A stretch of 64,000 nt of DNA from Sabellastarte sp. h YS-2021 (taxonomy: Eukaryota; Annelida; Polychaeta; Sabellida; Sabellidae), in assembly GCA_964017235.1 (NCBI GenBank), contig OZ024936.1:33378040-33442039 (forward strand), read 5' to 3'. Below the pieces are notes generated by a model. It saw only the letters and a program-made list of their open reading frames with translations. It was not told where the DNA came from and did not search any database. The position numbers and the translations under genes are program-made. Each line of letters starts with the position of its first letter. The stretch's first letter is position 1. Shown piece by piece: positions 48,098 through 60,383 of the stretch.

Positions 48098-51000
48098 ATG
48101 CTAGCTACACATCAGAGAGACTTTCTACAGAGGCTTAGGACGCTGTTGTTTTATTGAGTTAAATATTTTAATTTTCATCATGATTTGCTGACAGAAAAAG
48201 ACTCGTCTCACCTAGGACCAACACTTGCCATACAGCCAGCACCTTTACCACAGGCTCCACCCAGATAGCAAGACGCTAGTGGGCCACTGTTGGCTATGGG
48301 TGGCAAAATATAGCTTGTGGGCCACCACTGAGCCACTGGTGGCCCACTGACTGCATTTTTTTCAAAATTTTAAAGCATTATAAACAACTTCAAAAGCAAC
48401 CTCAAATACTGTTTCCTGACATATTATTTAACAATATTCAATGTTAAAAACATATTATTTCAAAATATAAATACATTGCGTGGCCCACAGTTGGCCCACC
48501 AACTACCAGAGTCAGTGGCTGTAGCTCAGGTACCAGCCTACACCCACTGGTGTAAAATCCTGGGAAAAATTAGATAAAATGTGTGTTTTCTTTCACTTAA
48601 CATAAGTTAATGTCATTTTTTAACAAACTTATTCTGTATTCCTTCATTTTGCTCAGTCAGTCTTTTCTCCACTTTATTACTTTATATATTACTTGCTTAT
48701 ATATTTGCCACAGGTGGTCCATCAATGGTCCACCCACTACATAAGTAGTACATGACCCATGATGGGCAGCCAGTGGGCCACTGGTGGCACATATATATAT
48801 TTTTTTAGTGAAGGTTAAAGAAAGATATTTTGATTTTTTCCTTTTGATATTAATTTGTTTTTTGATGAAACCTAAAACTATCGCAGAATTTGTATTTGTC
48901 TGACACATGCAACTATCATCTGTAAGAGCTATACTTAGTTGGTGGACCAATGGTGGTCCTCTGGTGGCTACACCTCAAGCTCTGCTGAACGGCATTTGTT
49001 TTGACAGATCTTGAAGAGAGGCTGTCTTGGCTTAAATTCATTTGTTTCAAGTGAATTACTTTCCAAAAGTAGCTGTTCTGAATTTTATTACATGAAAAAA
49101 TTGTAAGATTTGCCACTGGTGGTCCATCAGTGGTCCACCTTCTGCCTGCATGGTACACATACTGTTGGCCCACCGGTGGCCCACAGACGGCAAAGTAATT
49201 GGATACTTTATGTATGTGTGTGTATATCACCGAGACACCAACATTTTTAAATAACAGATGTCACATCTCTGCCTTAATATATATTTCTTTTCTTCCCATT
49301 CTTGGGCCACAAATTTCTTCCAAGATTTACCACTGGCAGCCCACCAACTATATCAGTGATATATAAGCTATGATCGATGGGCCACTGATGGGAATTTTCT
49401 AATTTCCACCCGGATTTTAGATCTAATCAATAAAATCATCTGATAATTACACAGAAAAGTTAACAGAAGTGAAAGTTTCCCCTGTAAACAAACCATAAAA
49501 CATGTACAGGAGAAAAATATGATATTCAATCAAAACCCTATTAATTGGGGTTGAGGTGTAGCCACCACTGGACGACCCTTGGTCCACTGGCTGCAATATG
49601 TATGTGTCCGATAAAATATAAAGTTTCTTAAGTTGAAAGGAATAATTACACTTGAAACATATTCCAATTAGTGGCTGAATTACCCTTGAAATATATTCCA
49701 ATCAGTGGCCGAATTACCCATGCCAACGCTGGCCCAATGAAGGCTTGCCAACCAAAACTCAGGCTGCCAAGGTTGGGCCAACGGTGGGCCAATGGTGGCT
49801 TTTTATTCAAGATGGCGGCGAGCAATAATAGGGGATATTGAGACACTTAGTAAAAAATTATTTATTATGGTATGTCTAAAAATCATATTTCAGTGGGCCC
49901 ACAATTTTTAACTAACTATTTAACAATTTTAGACATAAAAATAACATTCTCATTAGAAATTCACAATAAGAAAAGTTGTTTCTGAACATTATAATTTTAT
50001 TATTTGACTATGGAACATATCATCCTAAGATACTGTTCCACCATTGTTTATGTTTGGTCATGTGACTTATCAGGGATTCCCTTAACTAAAATCCACCCAC
50101 AATCTGTCAATTATTTGCTTTCTGTTAAACAATGGCCACATAACTTCATGCTGCAATCTGATTGGCTGATGCTATATTACAGTGGTAGTAAAATTTTACC
50201 AGTGGCTTGCCAATGTCAGACCGACACATCCACCGGCCAAAAAGCCAGTGGGCCACTGATGGGCCACTAGTAAACCTTATTGTTGTCTGCCAACAGTGGA
50301 CCACTGTCTATCAGCTGGTCATGCCACCAGAGAACCACCACTGTTGGCACTCAACAGTGGGCCACTGATGGGCCACCAGTAAACCTTATTGTTGGCTGCC
50401 AACAGTGGGCCACTGTCTATCAGCTGGTCACGCCACCAGAGAACCACCATTGATGGCACCCAACAGTGGGCCACCGGTGGACCACCAGTCAACCTTGTCG
50501 GCTACTGAAGGTGGGCCACTGGTGGGCCAATAGAAAAGCTTATCATTGGCTGCCGACAGTGGGCCACTGACGGTCCATCAGAAAACCGTATTGTCGGCTA
50601 CCAACGGTGGACCACTGCCTATCAGCCGGTCACGCCAACGGCTGGCCACCGCCTGCAGCCAACGTCGGACCAACAGCTATGCCGCCAGTGGGCCAGCGGT
50701 GGCCCTACAGAGTTTTGCTATCTGGGCACCACCACCCAGGAGAAGAAGAAAGCTACTAAATCCCTGGGTCATGCCATAAACCCTTCAAAGGGAAAAAAGG
50801 GATGCCATAGGAAGGTCCTGGCTGACTTAGTACAGCCTGATATCCTAAGTTACCAGAATTTTGTCAGGATTGACACTGGCAATAAGACTGAGGCACCTGG
50901 CAACAAAAAAATTGTACATATCCTTCCAGTATCACTGGCTGGTTGGCCGAACCACTATATGTAAATTCATCCCCAAAGTGTGCTGGGCCATCCTTGATGA

Positions 51001-51780
51001 ATACCAAAAAGAGTATCTGAGCTGCCCTTCTGCTCCTGAAGACTGAAAACAGATTGACAAGAAGTTCAGAGCCAAATGGAATGTCCCCCACATGCTTAGG
51101 GCACTGAATGGAAAAAAAACACATATAGCCATCATGATGAAGCCAAAGAGTTCTGGGGGTGAAAAAACAATTACAAAAGCTTTTTCCCTGGTGCTGCCAG
51201 CCCTAGTAGACCACTGATTCCTCTGGGCAGATGTTGTTTCAAGTAGATATTCATCAGATGCATAAATGTTTAACTACTGCAACTGAAGAAGAAGACTGAG
51301 GATGGTACCTTGGGCCTTCCGAGACCTGAACCCTTGGGAGAGGAAGGACCAGATCTGCACCACCTTTGCTGGGTGATGATGCCTTTGCCTTGATGCCATG
51401 GCTTGTTAAACCTTACAGCAGAACTCACAAGGGAAGAGAGAATAGCAAACTACAGGATCTCCAGAGGCAGGAGGGTAGTGGAGAATGCATTTGGAATCCT
51501 GACAAGCAGATTCAGGGTCCTACTGGGCACAATAGAGCAAAGGCAAAAGGTTGTCAGAGCCATTATTTTAGCATCACAACATACTGAGAACTTACCAAGG
51601 TGGACTAGACAGGGCACCCAACCCAGCAGATGACATAGCAGCCATAGAAAATGGGGCAGTAGTATATGTGCCTAATGAAAACCACAGGAATCATTCAAGT
51701 GAGGCAAAACATCAGCAAGACCTACTGAAAGATTACTTCATGTTGGTGACTTGGCTGGGCAGGAGGACAGGATCTGAGAT
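48098..51780 (+). pseudogene. Harbinger transposase pseudogene (DDE nuclease), copy 1
   Basis: Begins at ATG 48098 (MLATHQRDFLQRL), is split by the nested element at 48260-50726, and continues in several frames to about 51780. Recognisable: the basic Lys/Arg run KKKKA near 50745; HLATKKLYISFQYHWLVGRTT near 50895, the region before the nuclease; LGDDAFALMPW at 51370-51405; and LTREERIANYRISRGRRVVE with AFGIL and RFRVLLGT at 51415-51540, typical of HARBI1-like nucleases. The first catalytic Asp of the usual DGKH is Asn here (LNGKK near 51105), and there are several frameshifts, so it is dead. Confidence 0.85.
48260..50726. mobile_element. TIR element built of GGGCCACTGGTGGCC palindromes, nested in Harbinger copy 1
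   Basis: Ends CCCAGATAGCAAGACGCT and (reverse complement of the right) CCCAGATAGCAAAACTCT. The outer ~1 kb on each side is packed with TGGGCCACTGGTGGCCCA-like words, each nearly palindromic. A ~109-bp tandem repeat (TAAACCTTATTGTTGGCTGC, CACTGTCTATCAGCTGGTCA) occurs 3-4 times at 50245-50640. The middle is AT-rich. The Harbinger sequence resumes exactly after it, so the insertion is later. Target duplication not resolved. Confidence 0.82.
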
Positions 51781-53051
51781 GTGAAGAGGAACTATCCTGG
51801 GTACAGAAGAAGCTAGCATCTATCAGTTCTTATCAGGACTACCCAATTATTCCAAGAACTTTTTTGTGCTAGTGTTGCACCAATGTCCCACAACTTTCCC
51901 GAAAATCTACAACCAATTCCCCACAATTCTCCAAACAATTCACAAGTCCCATAGTAATGTTAAATAACTTCAACATCCATTTTCTTAAAATGTCCCCCAG
52001 TAAATGTTTAAATTTGTAAACCTTTACATTTTCCTCCAATTTCAAAAGGGATCAAAGTTTAAAAACTTTACAATAATTACTCTTTTTTCTAAATTTTACC
52101 TTTAAAATTTTAAAAATATTTCTAACCTCTGAAACTTTGTGAAGTATCAAAATCTTTTTATAACTTTTAATGTTTCTCAAAGATCAAAAATGAAAGGTCA
52201 AATCAAAAGGACAAATATTTTGAAAACTATCATTTTCCAATTTTAGAAATTTTAAACCCACTTAAAATTAGTCGAACTTGTTGCAAGGTCCAGTGTTTTT
52301 TAAATCTGAGAAATTTCTCAAAGGTTTAAATATCAAAGTTTCTTAAGATTAAAATTTGTTAGAAAGTTTCCAAGATTTTACAAAGGTCAAAGTTCGTGAA
52401 GTTCACTTTTGAAGGTTTTTTTAAACTTCAAATTTTCAATCACTCGATTAATCACTCACTCATTCACTCATTTTACTTCTTGTATTTTGGGGTCATGTGT
52501 TCAGTGTGGGGCAGTGAAATATATTTTATTTTAGAAATATATTTTAACGTTTAACTGAATAATTGTTTTGGGAAGATTTGGGTGGGCCTGAGAAGGACCT
52601 ATATAAATCAGCAGTTGTCCTGAAAAAAAATTGCAGCAGTGTTCCTGAAAAGGACCGATTGTAGGTAGGTGCATTAAGTCTACTGTTTCTACTATTTGGG
52701 TTGGGATGACTGCAGGGGGGGGGGGGGGGGGGGGGGGGCTTGGCTGCATTCTGAGGATTCTCTTGCTGCTAGGTGGTTAGTGGAGCAGCAACATGTTGAT
52801 GCATGTCAATTGGTGTAAACGATTTGGTTGTATCCACCTGCTGGTAGCTCATGACTGTACATTCTCAAAAATGCAAGAGAGTCCTGTGGTGTTGTGTGCA
52901 CTTTCTTTGCCTGCGAGTGGCTATTGACAGTGGGTTGAAGACCTTGCTTGGGCTGATGGTGAATGTAGTTGTCTTGAGGTGCCGGGTTATTGCTTATTAA
53001 CTACTACAAATGAAGTCTGTCATCCTCTGGGCTGTTTCTGTCCTCTGGGCA

Positions 53052-53808
53052 CTACTTTGTGCTGCTGAGCTGGTTGGATGGCTTGTCTTGTTGGCATCTG
53101 TGCTTTTGGATTAGACAAGATGTATTCTCTGGCAGTGGCTGCTGTGACTGCGGCTGCTGTGACTGCGGCTGCTGATAAGTCGGTGGCACATATGTCAAAG
53201 TGGTAGTGGAGATCCTAGGACGTGTAGGTTGCTGGGGCTGACAGGTCCTTTTCCTCTGCCTTGCTTTGTATACCACTTAAAAGTTTCACAGCCTCGTTTC
53301 TGAAAGTTTGAAAGTTAGATGGTTGCAGAAGGCTGTTCTGCTGGTCTGAGTATAGTCTTCGTCTGGGCAAATGGTGGCTTGCTGGTCGATTGATGAAGGC
53401 TGGGACACTACACTAGTACTAACAGTGCTGCAGTTGGATGGGTGGTGTGTTGTTTAAGAGCAGATGCTGGGCTGTAACTGTATTAACTCCTCTCTGTGGG
53501 GACTTGAAGGCTCTGTCATATCCTTGGGAGCCTGGCCAGACTTGGACTGGGTGAATTTTCTGTAGCAAGTCCTTTAGGATATAAACTAAGTCTTGCACAC
53601 TTTCACTGATAGGTTGCGGCAGCCTCTCCACCGTCTGTGTCCATTTCACTTTCACTACTCTTAGGTTTTGCTCTTTTTCAGCCACTGACTCCTCTGTGGA
53701 CTGTGGTGTTTCCTCCTTCCTCCCTTTTCCTCTCCTCCCCCGTTGTTTCTCTGCCTCCTCCCTCTCTCTCTTTTCTCTGTCATGTTTGATATTTTGCAGA
53801 CTCACCAT
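53052..53808 (-). pseudogene. Second Harbinger gene remnant (charged/Gln-Pro-rich protein)
   Basis: Minus-strand frames 53808-53419 (129 codons; a Lys/Arg/Glu-rich start, then LRVVKVKWTQTVERLP) and 53276-53052 (QPQSQQPQSQQPLPE) lie head-to-head with the transposase inside copy 1. PIF/Harbinger elements usually carry a second, DNA-binding Myb/trihelix-like protein; the position fits but no clear Myb motif is visible. Assignment is by position. Confidence 0.45.
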
Positions 53809-54055
53809 GACAAGCTGGGAAACTACAACTGACCCTAACTGACTCTATAAACATTGCTCCCGACCCTCAAAAAATCCTTAGTTACCGACAAGAATTCCCC
53901 AGTGGAACACCCCATAAGTTATTGAAGCAATTATGCAACTTGTAGTAATGGGTTAAGGGCCAGTCATGTATAAGAATGATTATGTTTTTCATATATTTGA
54001 AGACCCCAAAAGAAGTAACATTTATAATTTCAAATAATAAGAGGTGGAAGTTATG

Positions 54056-54570
54056 CCCCTGTTCCACCACAAGACTAAGGCTCCCGTTTCAGAGTTTTTT
54101 TTGGATCTGATTTAGAGTCCTGGACAGTCTGATTAAGTCTGTTTGGATCTGTTTGGATCTGTATAATTATCAAATATGTTTGATATTTTTCATGACTGTA
54201 ACCGACCCACTTTCGCCCCTACCCACAAATTCCCCAGACCTCAACAAAAATCGCCCATTCCTGTCTTAGGAAATCTGTTAATCGTCCCAGGAGGATTAGG
54301 AAGCCTCAGACCAATCTGAGACCCAGTTGGTATTTCCCTGACAAGATCTGGGTTGAAACCAATCACAAACTTAGCTTAATCACCTCATAGTTGGAGAACA
54401 ATCGTGACTTGTCTGAGGATGTCTGAGGCGTCCTGGGGTCGATCTGTGCTTGATCCCAAACCTGGATGAAGATTCCATTTTCCCGCCCATTTTTCTAAAA
54501 AGATTTTCAGACCCTCAAGGATTAAGGGTCCCAGGACCAATCGGGGATTAATCCTTTGGTGGAACAGGGG
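54056..54570. mobile_element. MITE with CCCCTGTTCCACCA termini
   Basis: CCCCTGTTCCACCACAAG at the left and TTTGGTGGAACAGGGG at the right are inverted repeats. The interior contains GATCTGTTTGGATCTG repeats. The GTTCCAC core resembles the GTGTTCCACTGG end of the Harbinger copies on either side, so it may be a related MITE. Target duplication not clear. Confidence 0.65.
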
Positions 54571-54654
54571 TACAAAGAAATGAAGCACCCAGGAGAAGTT
54601 ATTAAGACAGTAGTTGATCTTTTAGGTGAAAAGTAAATGCTAATTAGTCTGTTA

Positions 54655-55325
54655 CTGCTAAGTATTCTTATTGATTTTTGGACGATTCTTTTGGTAGTAA
54701 TGAGTTACGGTTTTGATATAACCATGTCACAGAATATACATGCTGTAAAGATTTATAAAATGTTATATTTACAATTGCGTTGGAAAGTACTTGGTTGGAT
54801 TATTATAACCTTTGGGAGAATAATTTTCAAGAGGGAAAATGTATGTAAGCATAAAGTATCAAAATAAGAAAATTTAATAACAAGATGACAGCATTAATTT
54901 GTAAACTAAAATTACGAACGTTTAAAATTACATAATCTATTTATTAGTTAAAATCTAGCCATCAATGGAGACGGCAATTACATGAGAGTACATATAATAA
55001 TCAGTTACAGCAATCTATTGCATTATTGTGGTAGGAGAAATATGTGTCAAATAACGCAGTAGGAAACATTCTGGCAGAGCCAAGGTCAAAGGTCACACCA
55101 AGGTCACACTGTGAGGCTGCACAACTTCAACATCCATCCATATAGTTACCTACTAATTAACAATTTTTCCTACACCTTATTGTGCTTGACAAGACAAGAT
55201 TTGTAAGGTCACTGTGGCAAGGTTAAAAATCAAATCAATTTCACACCACGACATTGCCAACCGCCAGTATCAACTTCCTACAACTTACAGTTTCCTTAAA
55301 GTTGTCTGGTGACCTTGACCACTTT
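54655..55325 (+). repeat. AGGTCA-rich repeat element, copy 4
   Basis: Shares the head (AACAAGATGACAGCATTAAT, AATAATCAGTTACAGCAATC, GAAACATTCTGGCAGAGCC), then CAAGGTCAAAGGTCACACC with AAGGTCACACTG, and a worn TATCAACTTCCTACAACTTA unit. The AGGTCAAAGGTCA direct repeat is intact near 55083. The terminal palindrome is missing. Confidence 0.7.
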
Positions 55326-55559
55326 ACTCTGCAATAATGGGTCAGGTACCAACCACCATTTTGGAAAATTGGCGTTCATAGTTACACCTTGCAATAACAG
55401 AGAAAAAAAGAAATATAATGTATTTCTAGTCAACTCATTTGGTTCACACTTTGACATTATATCCCTTGATTACCATGTAATGATATCGCATATTAATTTA
55501 ATAGCATTTGTGTTGAATAAAAAATGTGCATCAGTTTAATTGTTGCAGGTCTTCTATTA

Positions 55560-57570
55560 TGGGGGTGTTCCACTGGTAGGCGACCCAATAACCAACTCTA
55601 CGTCTCTAGTGTTTGGTTGCAAAAGTTGGGAATCAGGGACAAAAATCTAGAAAAAAAGTGCATGAAAATGTAGGTTCAGTTTCATCTCCGCGACAGGATG
55701 TAGTACCTCCTGGCTTGTCTGGATCAAGATCCTGACCTGGCTTGGAATCAGGATGATTTTCGCCATGACAAGATGAGAAACTACCAGGACAAGCCGTAAA
55801 CCCCTAACTGACAAGCCATATCAAATCACGACAAGCCGTACTGACAAATAGACAGAACTGGAGCATTTTCCCAACCCACCCCAACTTTACTGATTAATTC
55901 CTGGAGTTGGGATCGAGAGTCGGGATCAAATCCACACTATATAAACCCTCTCTGACTGTTATAAATAATCATTTGTCACTGCAAAGATGCCAGCTTAATA
56001 TCAGATAGACTTTCTACAGAAGCTTAGGGTACTTTTGTTTTTTATTGAGTTTAATATTTTCATCATGATTTGCAGACAGAAAAGGACACATTTCAACCCA
56101 GGACCAGCACCTGCCCTACAGCCAGCACTACAGCCACAGCCAGCCCCCAGAAGAAGAAGAAAGCCATCAAATCTCTGGGTCAGGCCCTGGTTACTTCAAA
56201 GACAAATAAAAGATGCTACAGCAACCTACTGGCCGACTTAATACACACTGATATCCCAGGATACCAGAATTTTGTCAGGATGCCACCTGCCTTTTTTTGA
56301 CCTCATCGAGGAAGGCATACACCACCGCATCAAAAAGTCAGTCACCAATATCAGGAAGCCCTAGAAGTTGGATTAAAATTGGCAATAATGTTGAGATACC
56401 TAACAACAGGAGAGACCTACACCTCCTTGCAGTATTTCTGGCTAGTTGGCCGAATCACCATCTGTAAACTCGTTCCTCAGGTCTGCCAAACCATCTTGCT
56501 GAAGTCTAGGATGAATATTTGTACTGCCCTACTGACCCTGAAGACTGGAAAAAAAGGTGGAGGAGAAGTTTAGAACCATATAGAATGTTCCCCATGCTGT
56601 AGGGGCAATAGATGGGAAGCATATCGCCATGAAGAAGCTAAAGAAATCAGGAAGTGACTATTACAACTGCAAGGGCTTCTTTTCCCTGGTGCTGCTAGCC
56701 CTGGTCGACACAGAATACAGATTCCCCTGGGTCAGTGTGGGGTCAAGAGGATTTTCATCAGATGCACAGATTTTTAACAGAAGTGATTAGAGGGAGAAGA
56801 TTGAGGATGGCACCTTGGGGCTTCCACCACCTGAATAACTGGAGGAGGGAGGAGCCAAATTTGCACTATTTCTTGCTGGGTGACGACACCTTTGCCTTGA
56901 TGCCATGGATGGTGAAATGCTACAGCAGAAGACAACTCACAAGGGAAGAAAGAATAGTCAACTACAGGATCTCCAGAGGCAGGAGGGTGGTTGATATTGC
57001 ATTTGAAAAACTGGTACGCAGATTCAGGTTACTTCTTGGCACCATGGCAAAGGCCGAAGGTTGTCAGACACATTTTTTTACATGTGTGGTGTTACACAAC
57101 ATGCTGAGGACACACCAGGGCAGGCCAGGCAGGGCACCAACCCCAGCAAATGATGTAGTGGCTCTACAAAATAAACAGGTAGTGTATGTACCAGATGACA
57201 ATTACAGAAGTCCTTCAAGGGAGGTTAAACATCAGTAAGACCTACTGAAAAACTACTTCAATCACATGGGGGCATTGGATGGGCAGGAGGACAGGATCTG
57301 AGATGTGTCAACCAAAAACCGTGGGGGCAGAAGAAGCTGGCATCTATCACTCCTTTTCAGGACTACCCAATTATTTCAAGAACTTTTACTTAAGCTGGTG
57401 TTGCTCAAATTTCCAAAGAACATCCAATCCATTTCCAACAAGTTCCAAAATGTGTAAAACCTTTAAAGAATAAACTTTTTGTTTTTTAATTTTAAATTTG
57501 TTCAAAGTTCTTAATCAAAAATCTAACTGTAGATTCCCAAAGGACGCTTGAGAGTCCTGATATGTTGTGT
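55560..57570 (+). mobile_element. PIF/Harbinger transposon, copy 2 (3'-truncated)
   Basis: Starts TGGGGGTGTTCCACTGG directly after TTA (55557-55559), matches copy 1 through the leader and the transposase region, skips to GAGAGTCCTGATATGTTGTG near 57550 (matching about 52875 in copy 1), and then loses similarity. So it has an internal deletion and no right end. Confidence 0.82.
55987..57460 (+). pseudogene. Harbinger transposase pseudogene, copy 2
   Basis: From ATG 55987 with an early stop; then in pieces: the KKKKA basic run near 56155, DIPGYQNFVRMP near 56250, LRYLTTGETYTSLQYFWLVG at 56390-56450, [11 protein letters not shown] near 56608-56640 (first catalytic Asp kept), SSDAQIF near 56755, LGDDTFALMPW at 56877-56909, LTREERIVNYRISRGRRVVD at 56935-56994 and the HNM motif near 57095. 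The Glu normally found in VVENAFG is Asp here (VVDIAFE). At least three frameshifts. Dead copy of the element at 47677-53914, uninterrupted by the palindrome-rich insertion. Confidence 0.85.
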
Positions 57571-58285
57571 TGACTATTTTTTCCTATGGCAGAGGCAAGA
57601 GTTTTAGAGGTTCTTCTAGGTCTAATAAACCTGAATCCAAATTTTTTTATGTGTTCAATCTGGTAATACTAAAAGGGAAGCAATTCACAAGCAGATGTAA
57701 AAGAAATAAAAAGTTGATGCTTTTTACAGTATATTTAGAACTAATCAAAGACACCCTTATAGTAATGGAACAAACTGCAATTGTCAAGGATGAAAAGAGT
57801 CATTCATGGAAAAATTTATTTCGTTGAAAAAATGTTATACAAGATACAGTTATTACAGTATAGACGGTTGTATAATAAATTATTTTTATTTTCTTTGTTA
57901 ACTTGTAATGTAATGTTGAACCTTAAAGTGAAATAAACATATAAAATAGAAAAAAAGGTTGCTCTATATTTAAATTTTTGAAGGTCATGCTGGAGTATAC
58001 AATTTATCCCTGTCATTGTATTTAGTGGTTTAGGATATTAAAATAAGTTGTAAAATCACGAAATGTGAATCATTTGGCAGCTCTTATAGGGGCTTTAATC
58101 CATTCTTAATGTTTAACTGCATTTCCATAAAGAAAAGGCGTTGATTGAGTATCCTTCAGTATTCAACTCAGTAATAATACTTGTTAGTATATAAACTGTG
58201 TATCACTCGGGTTATATTATAATTAGTTCTAGATATTCGGAATATGGCAATGTCATTGGCAATATTTTATCAATCATATTGTGTA
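57571..58285. other. Gene-free DNA
   Basis: The small frames at 57567-57827 and 57816-58016 lack family features. No repeats recognised. Confidence 0.3.
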
Positions 58286-58289
58286 TTTG

Positions 58290-58405
58290 ATGCCCCGTGG
58301 TTTAGAATGATTTGCCTGATGAGGTCCGTTCTGCCCCAACTCTCACCTGATTTAGGAAAGGGTTAAAATCGTATCTCTTCAAAAAAGCATTACCAACTTA
58401 GCATA
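58290..58405 (+). pseudogene. CR1/L2-like LINE C-terminal fragment
   Basis: On the plus strand the sequence reads NDLPDEVRSAPTLT, a stop, then FRKGLKSYLFKKAL. This is the IWNDLPQDVRSAxSxxxFRKKLKTYLF end of CR1/L2-type LINE proteins (compare 34920-35010 on the minus strand). Only about 35 codons remain. Confidence 0.7.
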
Positions 58406-58414
58406 CACTCTATC

Positions 58415-58545
58415 CGGTGTAAGCCCCCAGATTATACCCCCTTCCATTTTATACCCGGGTAGATTCTGGGAGGAGGGGGTAGATTCTGGTGGTGTTCATT
58501 ATCTACCCCCGGGGTATACTTTGGAATCTACCCCGGGGTTTAAGG
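58415..58545. repeat. Short inverted-repeat element rich in TCTACCCC
   Basis: CCCCCAGATTATACCCCCTT, TAGATTCTGGGAGGAGGGGG, TATCTACCCCCGGGGTATAC and GAATCTACCCCGGGG are inverted and palindromic versions of one another within 130 bp. Likely a small MITE remnant. Confidence 0.55.
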
Positions 58546-59814
58546 TAAATCTCATTTTAATATACAATTCTACTCATCCTAAACAGTCACTACAGGTTAC
58601 ATGAGATTTGAAAGCAGCCATGGAGCCACTGTTAAGATACAAGGACAGATGAGGCAGGGAAAGAAATGTTTTGTGATATTCATGGACTAGGTTATCAACA
58701 CTCCTTATCTCATGTAATCGGTCTAGTGACCTTTTGGGAAGTGTAGAAGCTAGATTTAATTCCACAGCCAGTGAAGTGAAAGCTAAGTGATTAAGTGGCA
58801 AGCTTTAATCCAATCAGTTGAAGGAGACCTACTTTGCACCATCCAACTGTGAAAACTGGGATTCCCACAAAACTAACTCCACGGAGGAAGGACAATAACC
58901 ATTTGGTCACTGAGATCCTGAAAAAGTCCTCAAAGGCGCAAACATCAAAGTTAGCAAAGTTTGTTGACATGATCCTGTGTGGATCAGATGCACTGAAGGG
59001 TTAAATATGTTTGGCGTAAAATATTTACACCACTGTGGTCTCTAATTCCATTTCTAGCCAGACAAAGTGTACTATAACTGTGTTGGGGGTATGTGTACAC
59101 AAACAGTTACTTACAACTGGATTTGCTCATTTTTTTCACACAGTCAATTCTATCTCCAGAGAGTCAATAAGTGAAATTGTTAAACAACGTTGACTCATTA
59201 ATTCAACCGAATCACTATGCAACAGTCAATATGTTCTCTGTACTGTGTGGGTTAACACTTCTAATTTCTAGATTTACAATGTTTGTTTAGATCCATACCC
59301 TTTAACATATGATTTGTTGTCAACATCCGTGAGCCGTCCAAATTCTGACTTTCATAACAAGTATTTTTAAATACAGTTTCCAAATATTTACAAGTTAACT
59401 AAGTTATAAATGATTTGAAAACATAAATATATTACAGTTTGCCACTACGTTACTGATTGTCACTACGTTTGCTGCAGACTAATGCAACTTGAAGACTAAC
59501 TGCAGTTTGCTATAATTTATTAATTATGCTTTGTGTTTTTGGCAATCATGTTGTACATTTTAAAAGTTTTTCTACCAGTGAAAAATGTCACATTTAAGAT
59601 AACATTACTAAGCACAACTGTCTCTTAGGTATCAAAGATTTAAAACATTTAATATGTACCAGTTCAATTGTTTGAGACATAGTCGAACTTTAAAAACAAC
59701 TGTTTAACGAAAGAACATCTTTCATATTTCACCAAGCTGGGATTGATATCTTTATTTTGTCCTTACTTTATGCAGCTGTACTTTTAGAAATTCTGTAAGG
59801 AAATAGAGGCCCAA
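58546..59814. other. Gene-free DNA
   Basis: No exon or element recognised. Confidence 0.3.
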
Positions 59815-59950
59815 GGCAGCCTAGTGGTTAGCGAGTTGTTATTTAATCACAGGCTGCCACCTCTGCGTGTGTCTTGGACTGCAAAATGACAAAGCGTAAG
59901 GATTGTCCCAATATGGCCCTGGCTACTGAACGGGACACAGAACCAAAAAC
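59815..59950 (+). mobile_element. tRNA-derived SINE, copy 3 (degenerate)
   Basis: Plus strand: GGCAGCCTAGTGGTTAGCGA (box A), then TAATCACAGGCTGCCACCTC, a damaged box B, GATTGTCCCAATATGGCCCT and GAACGGGACACAGAACC. Same family as the copies at 11753 and 21303 but opposite orientation. Confidence 0.75.
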
Positions 59951-60383
59951 TCTGATGTCTGATATAGAATGAAATAAATGATCTGACTTGTAGAAGCAAA
60001 AATATGGTAGGATTAGTTTAACTGAGAGAAACCAGAAATCCAGAATTTTACCTTTGTCAATATACCCATATCTCTACATGTCCTAATATTTCATTAAGCA
60101 AGCACAGGCATTGATTATGAGATCCTTTGTAATGTAACACACAATGGACTCTCTGTCAATATTTGGATCCAGATTAATACAGCACAAAATGAGCCGGACT
60201 GGATAGGCCATTTTCCCATGGAAATAGCTGTGTGGACTGAATAATTGAATGGAATGTATAGATTTCTTTTGTACCTTGTCAGTACTTCACATTATAAAAA
60301 TAAACAAAAACTCCCGATGAACAAATCATTGTATACCTTATTGTTTTGAGACATGTCAGGTTTGACATCTTACCTTTCAAAGG

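Larger units (their letters stand above)
47677..53914 (+). mobile_element. PIF/Harbinger transposon, copy 1 (inactive, interrupted)
   Basis: Ends GGGTGGTGTTCCACTGG (left) and CCAGTGGAACACCCCA (right), flanked by TAA on both sides (47674-47676, 53915-53917), the 3-bp target duplication of Harbinger elements. Contains a transposase pseudogene on the plus strand, a second gene remnant on the minus strand (53052-53808), a G run at 52716-52738, and a 2.47-kb insertion at 48260-50726. The same element, shortened, is at 55560-57570. Confidence 0.85.

Noticed and set aside
50244..50640. CRISPR-like array of GGGCCACTG repeats
   Set aside because: Repeats are imperfect palindromic words with variable spacing plus a ~109-bp tandem unit; no direct repeat/spacer structure and a eukaryotic context.
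53419..53808. Host gene with a charged domain
   Set aside because: It lies between the Harbinger transposase and the right end of copy 1, with TAA flanks outside, so it belongs to the transposon.
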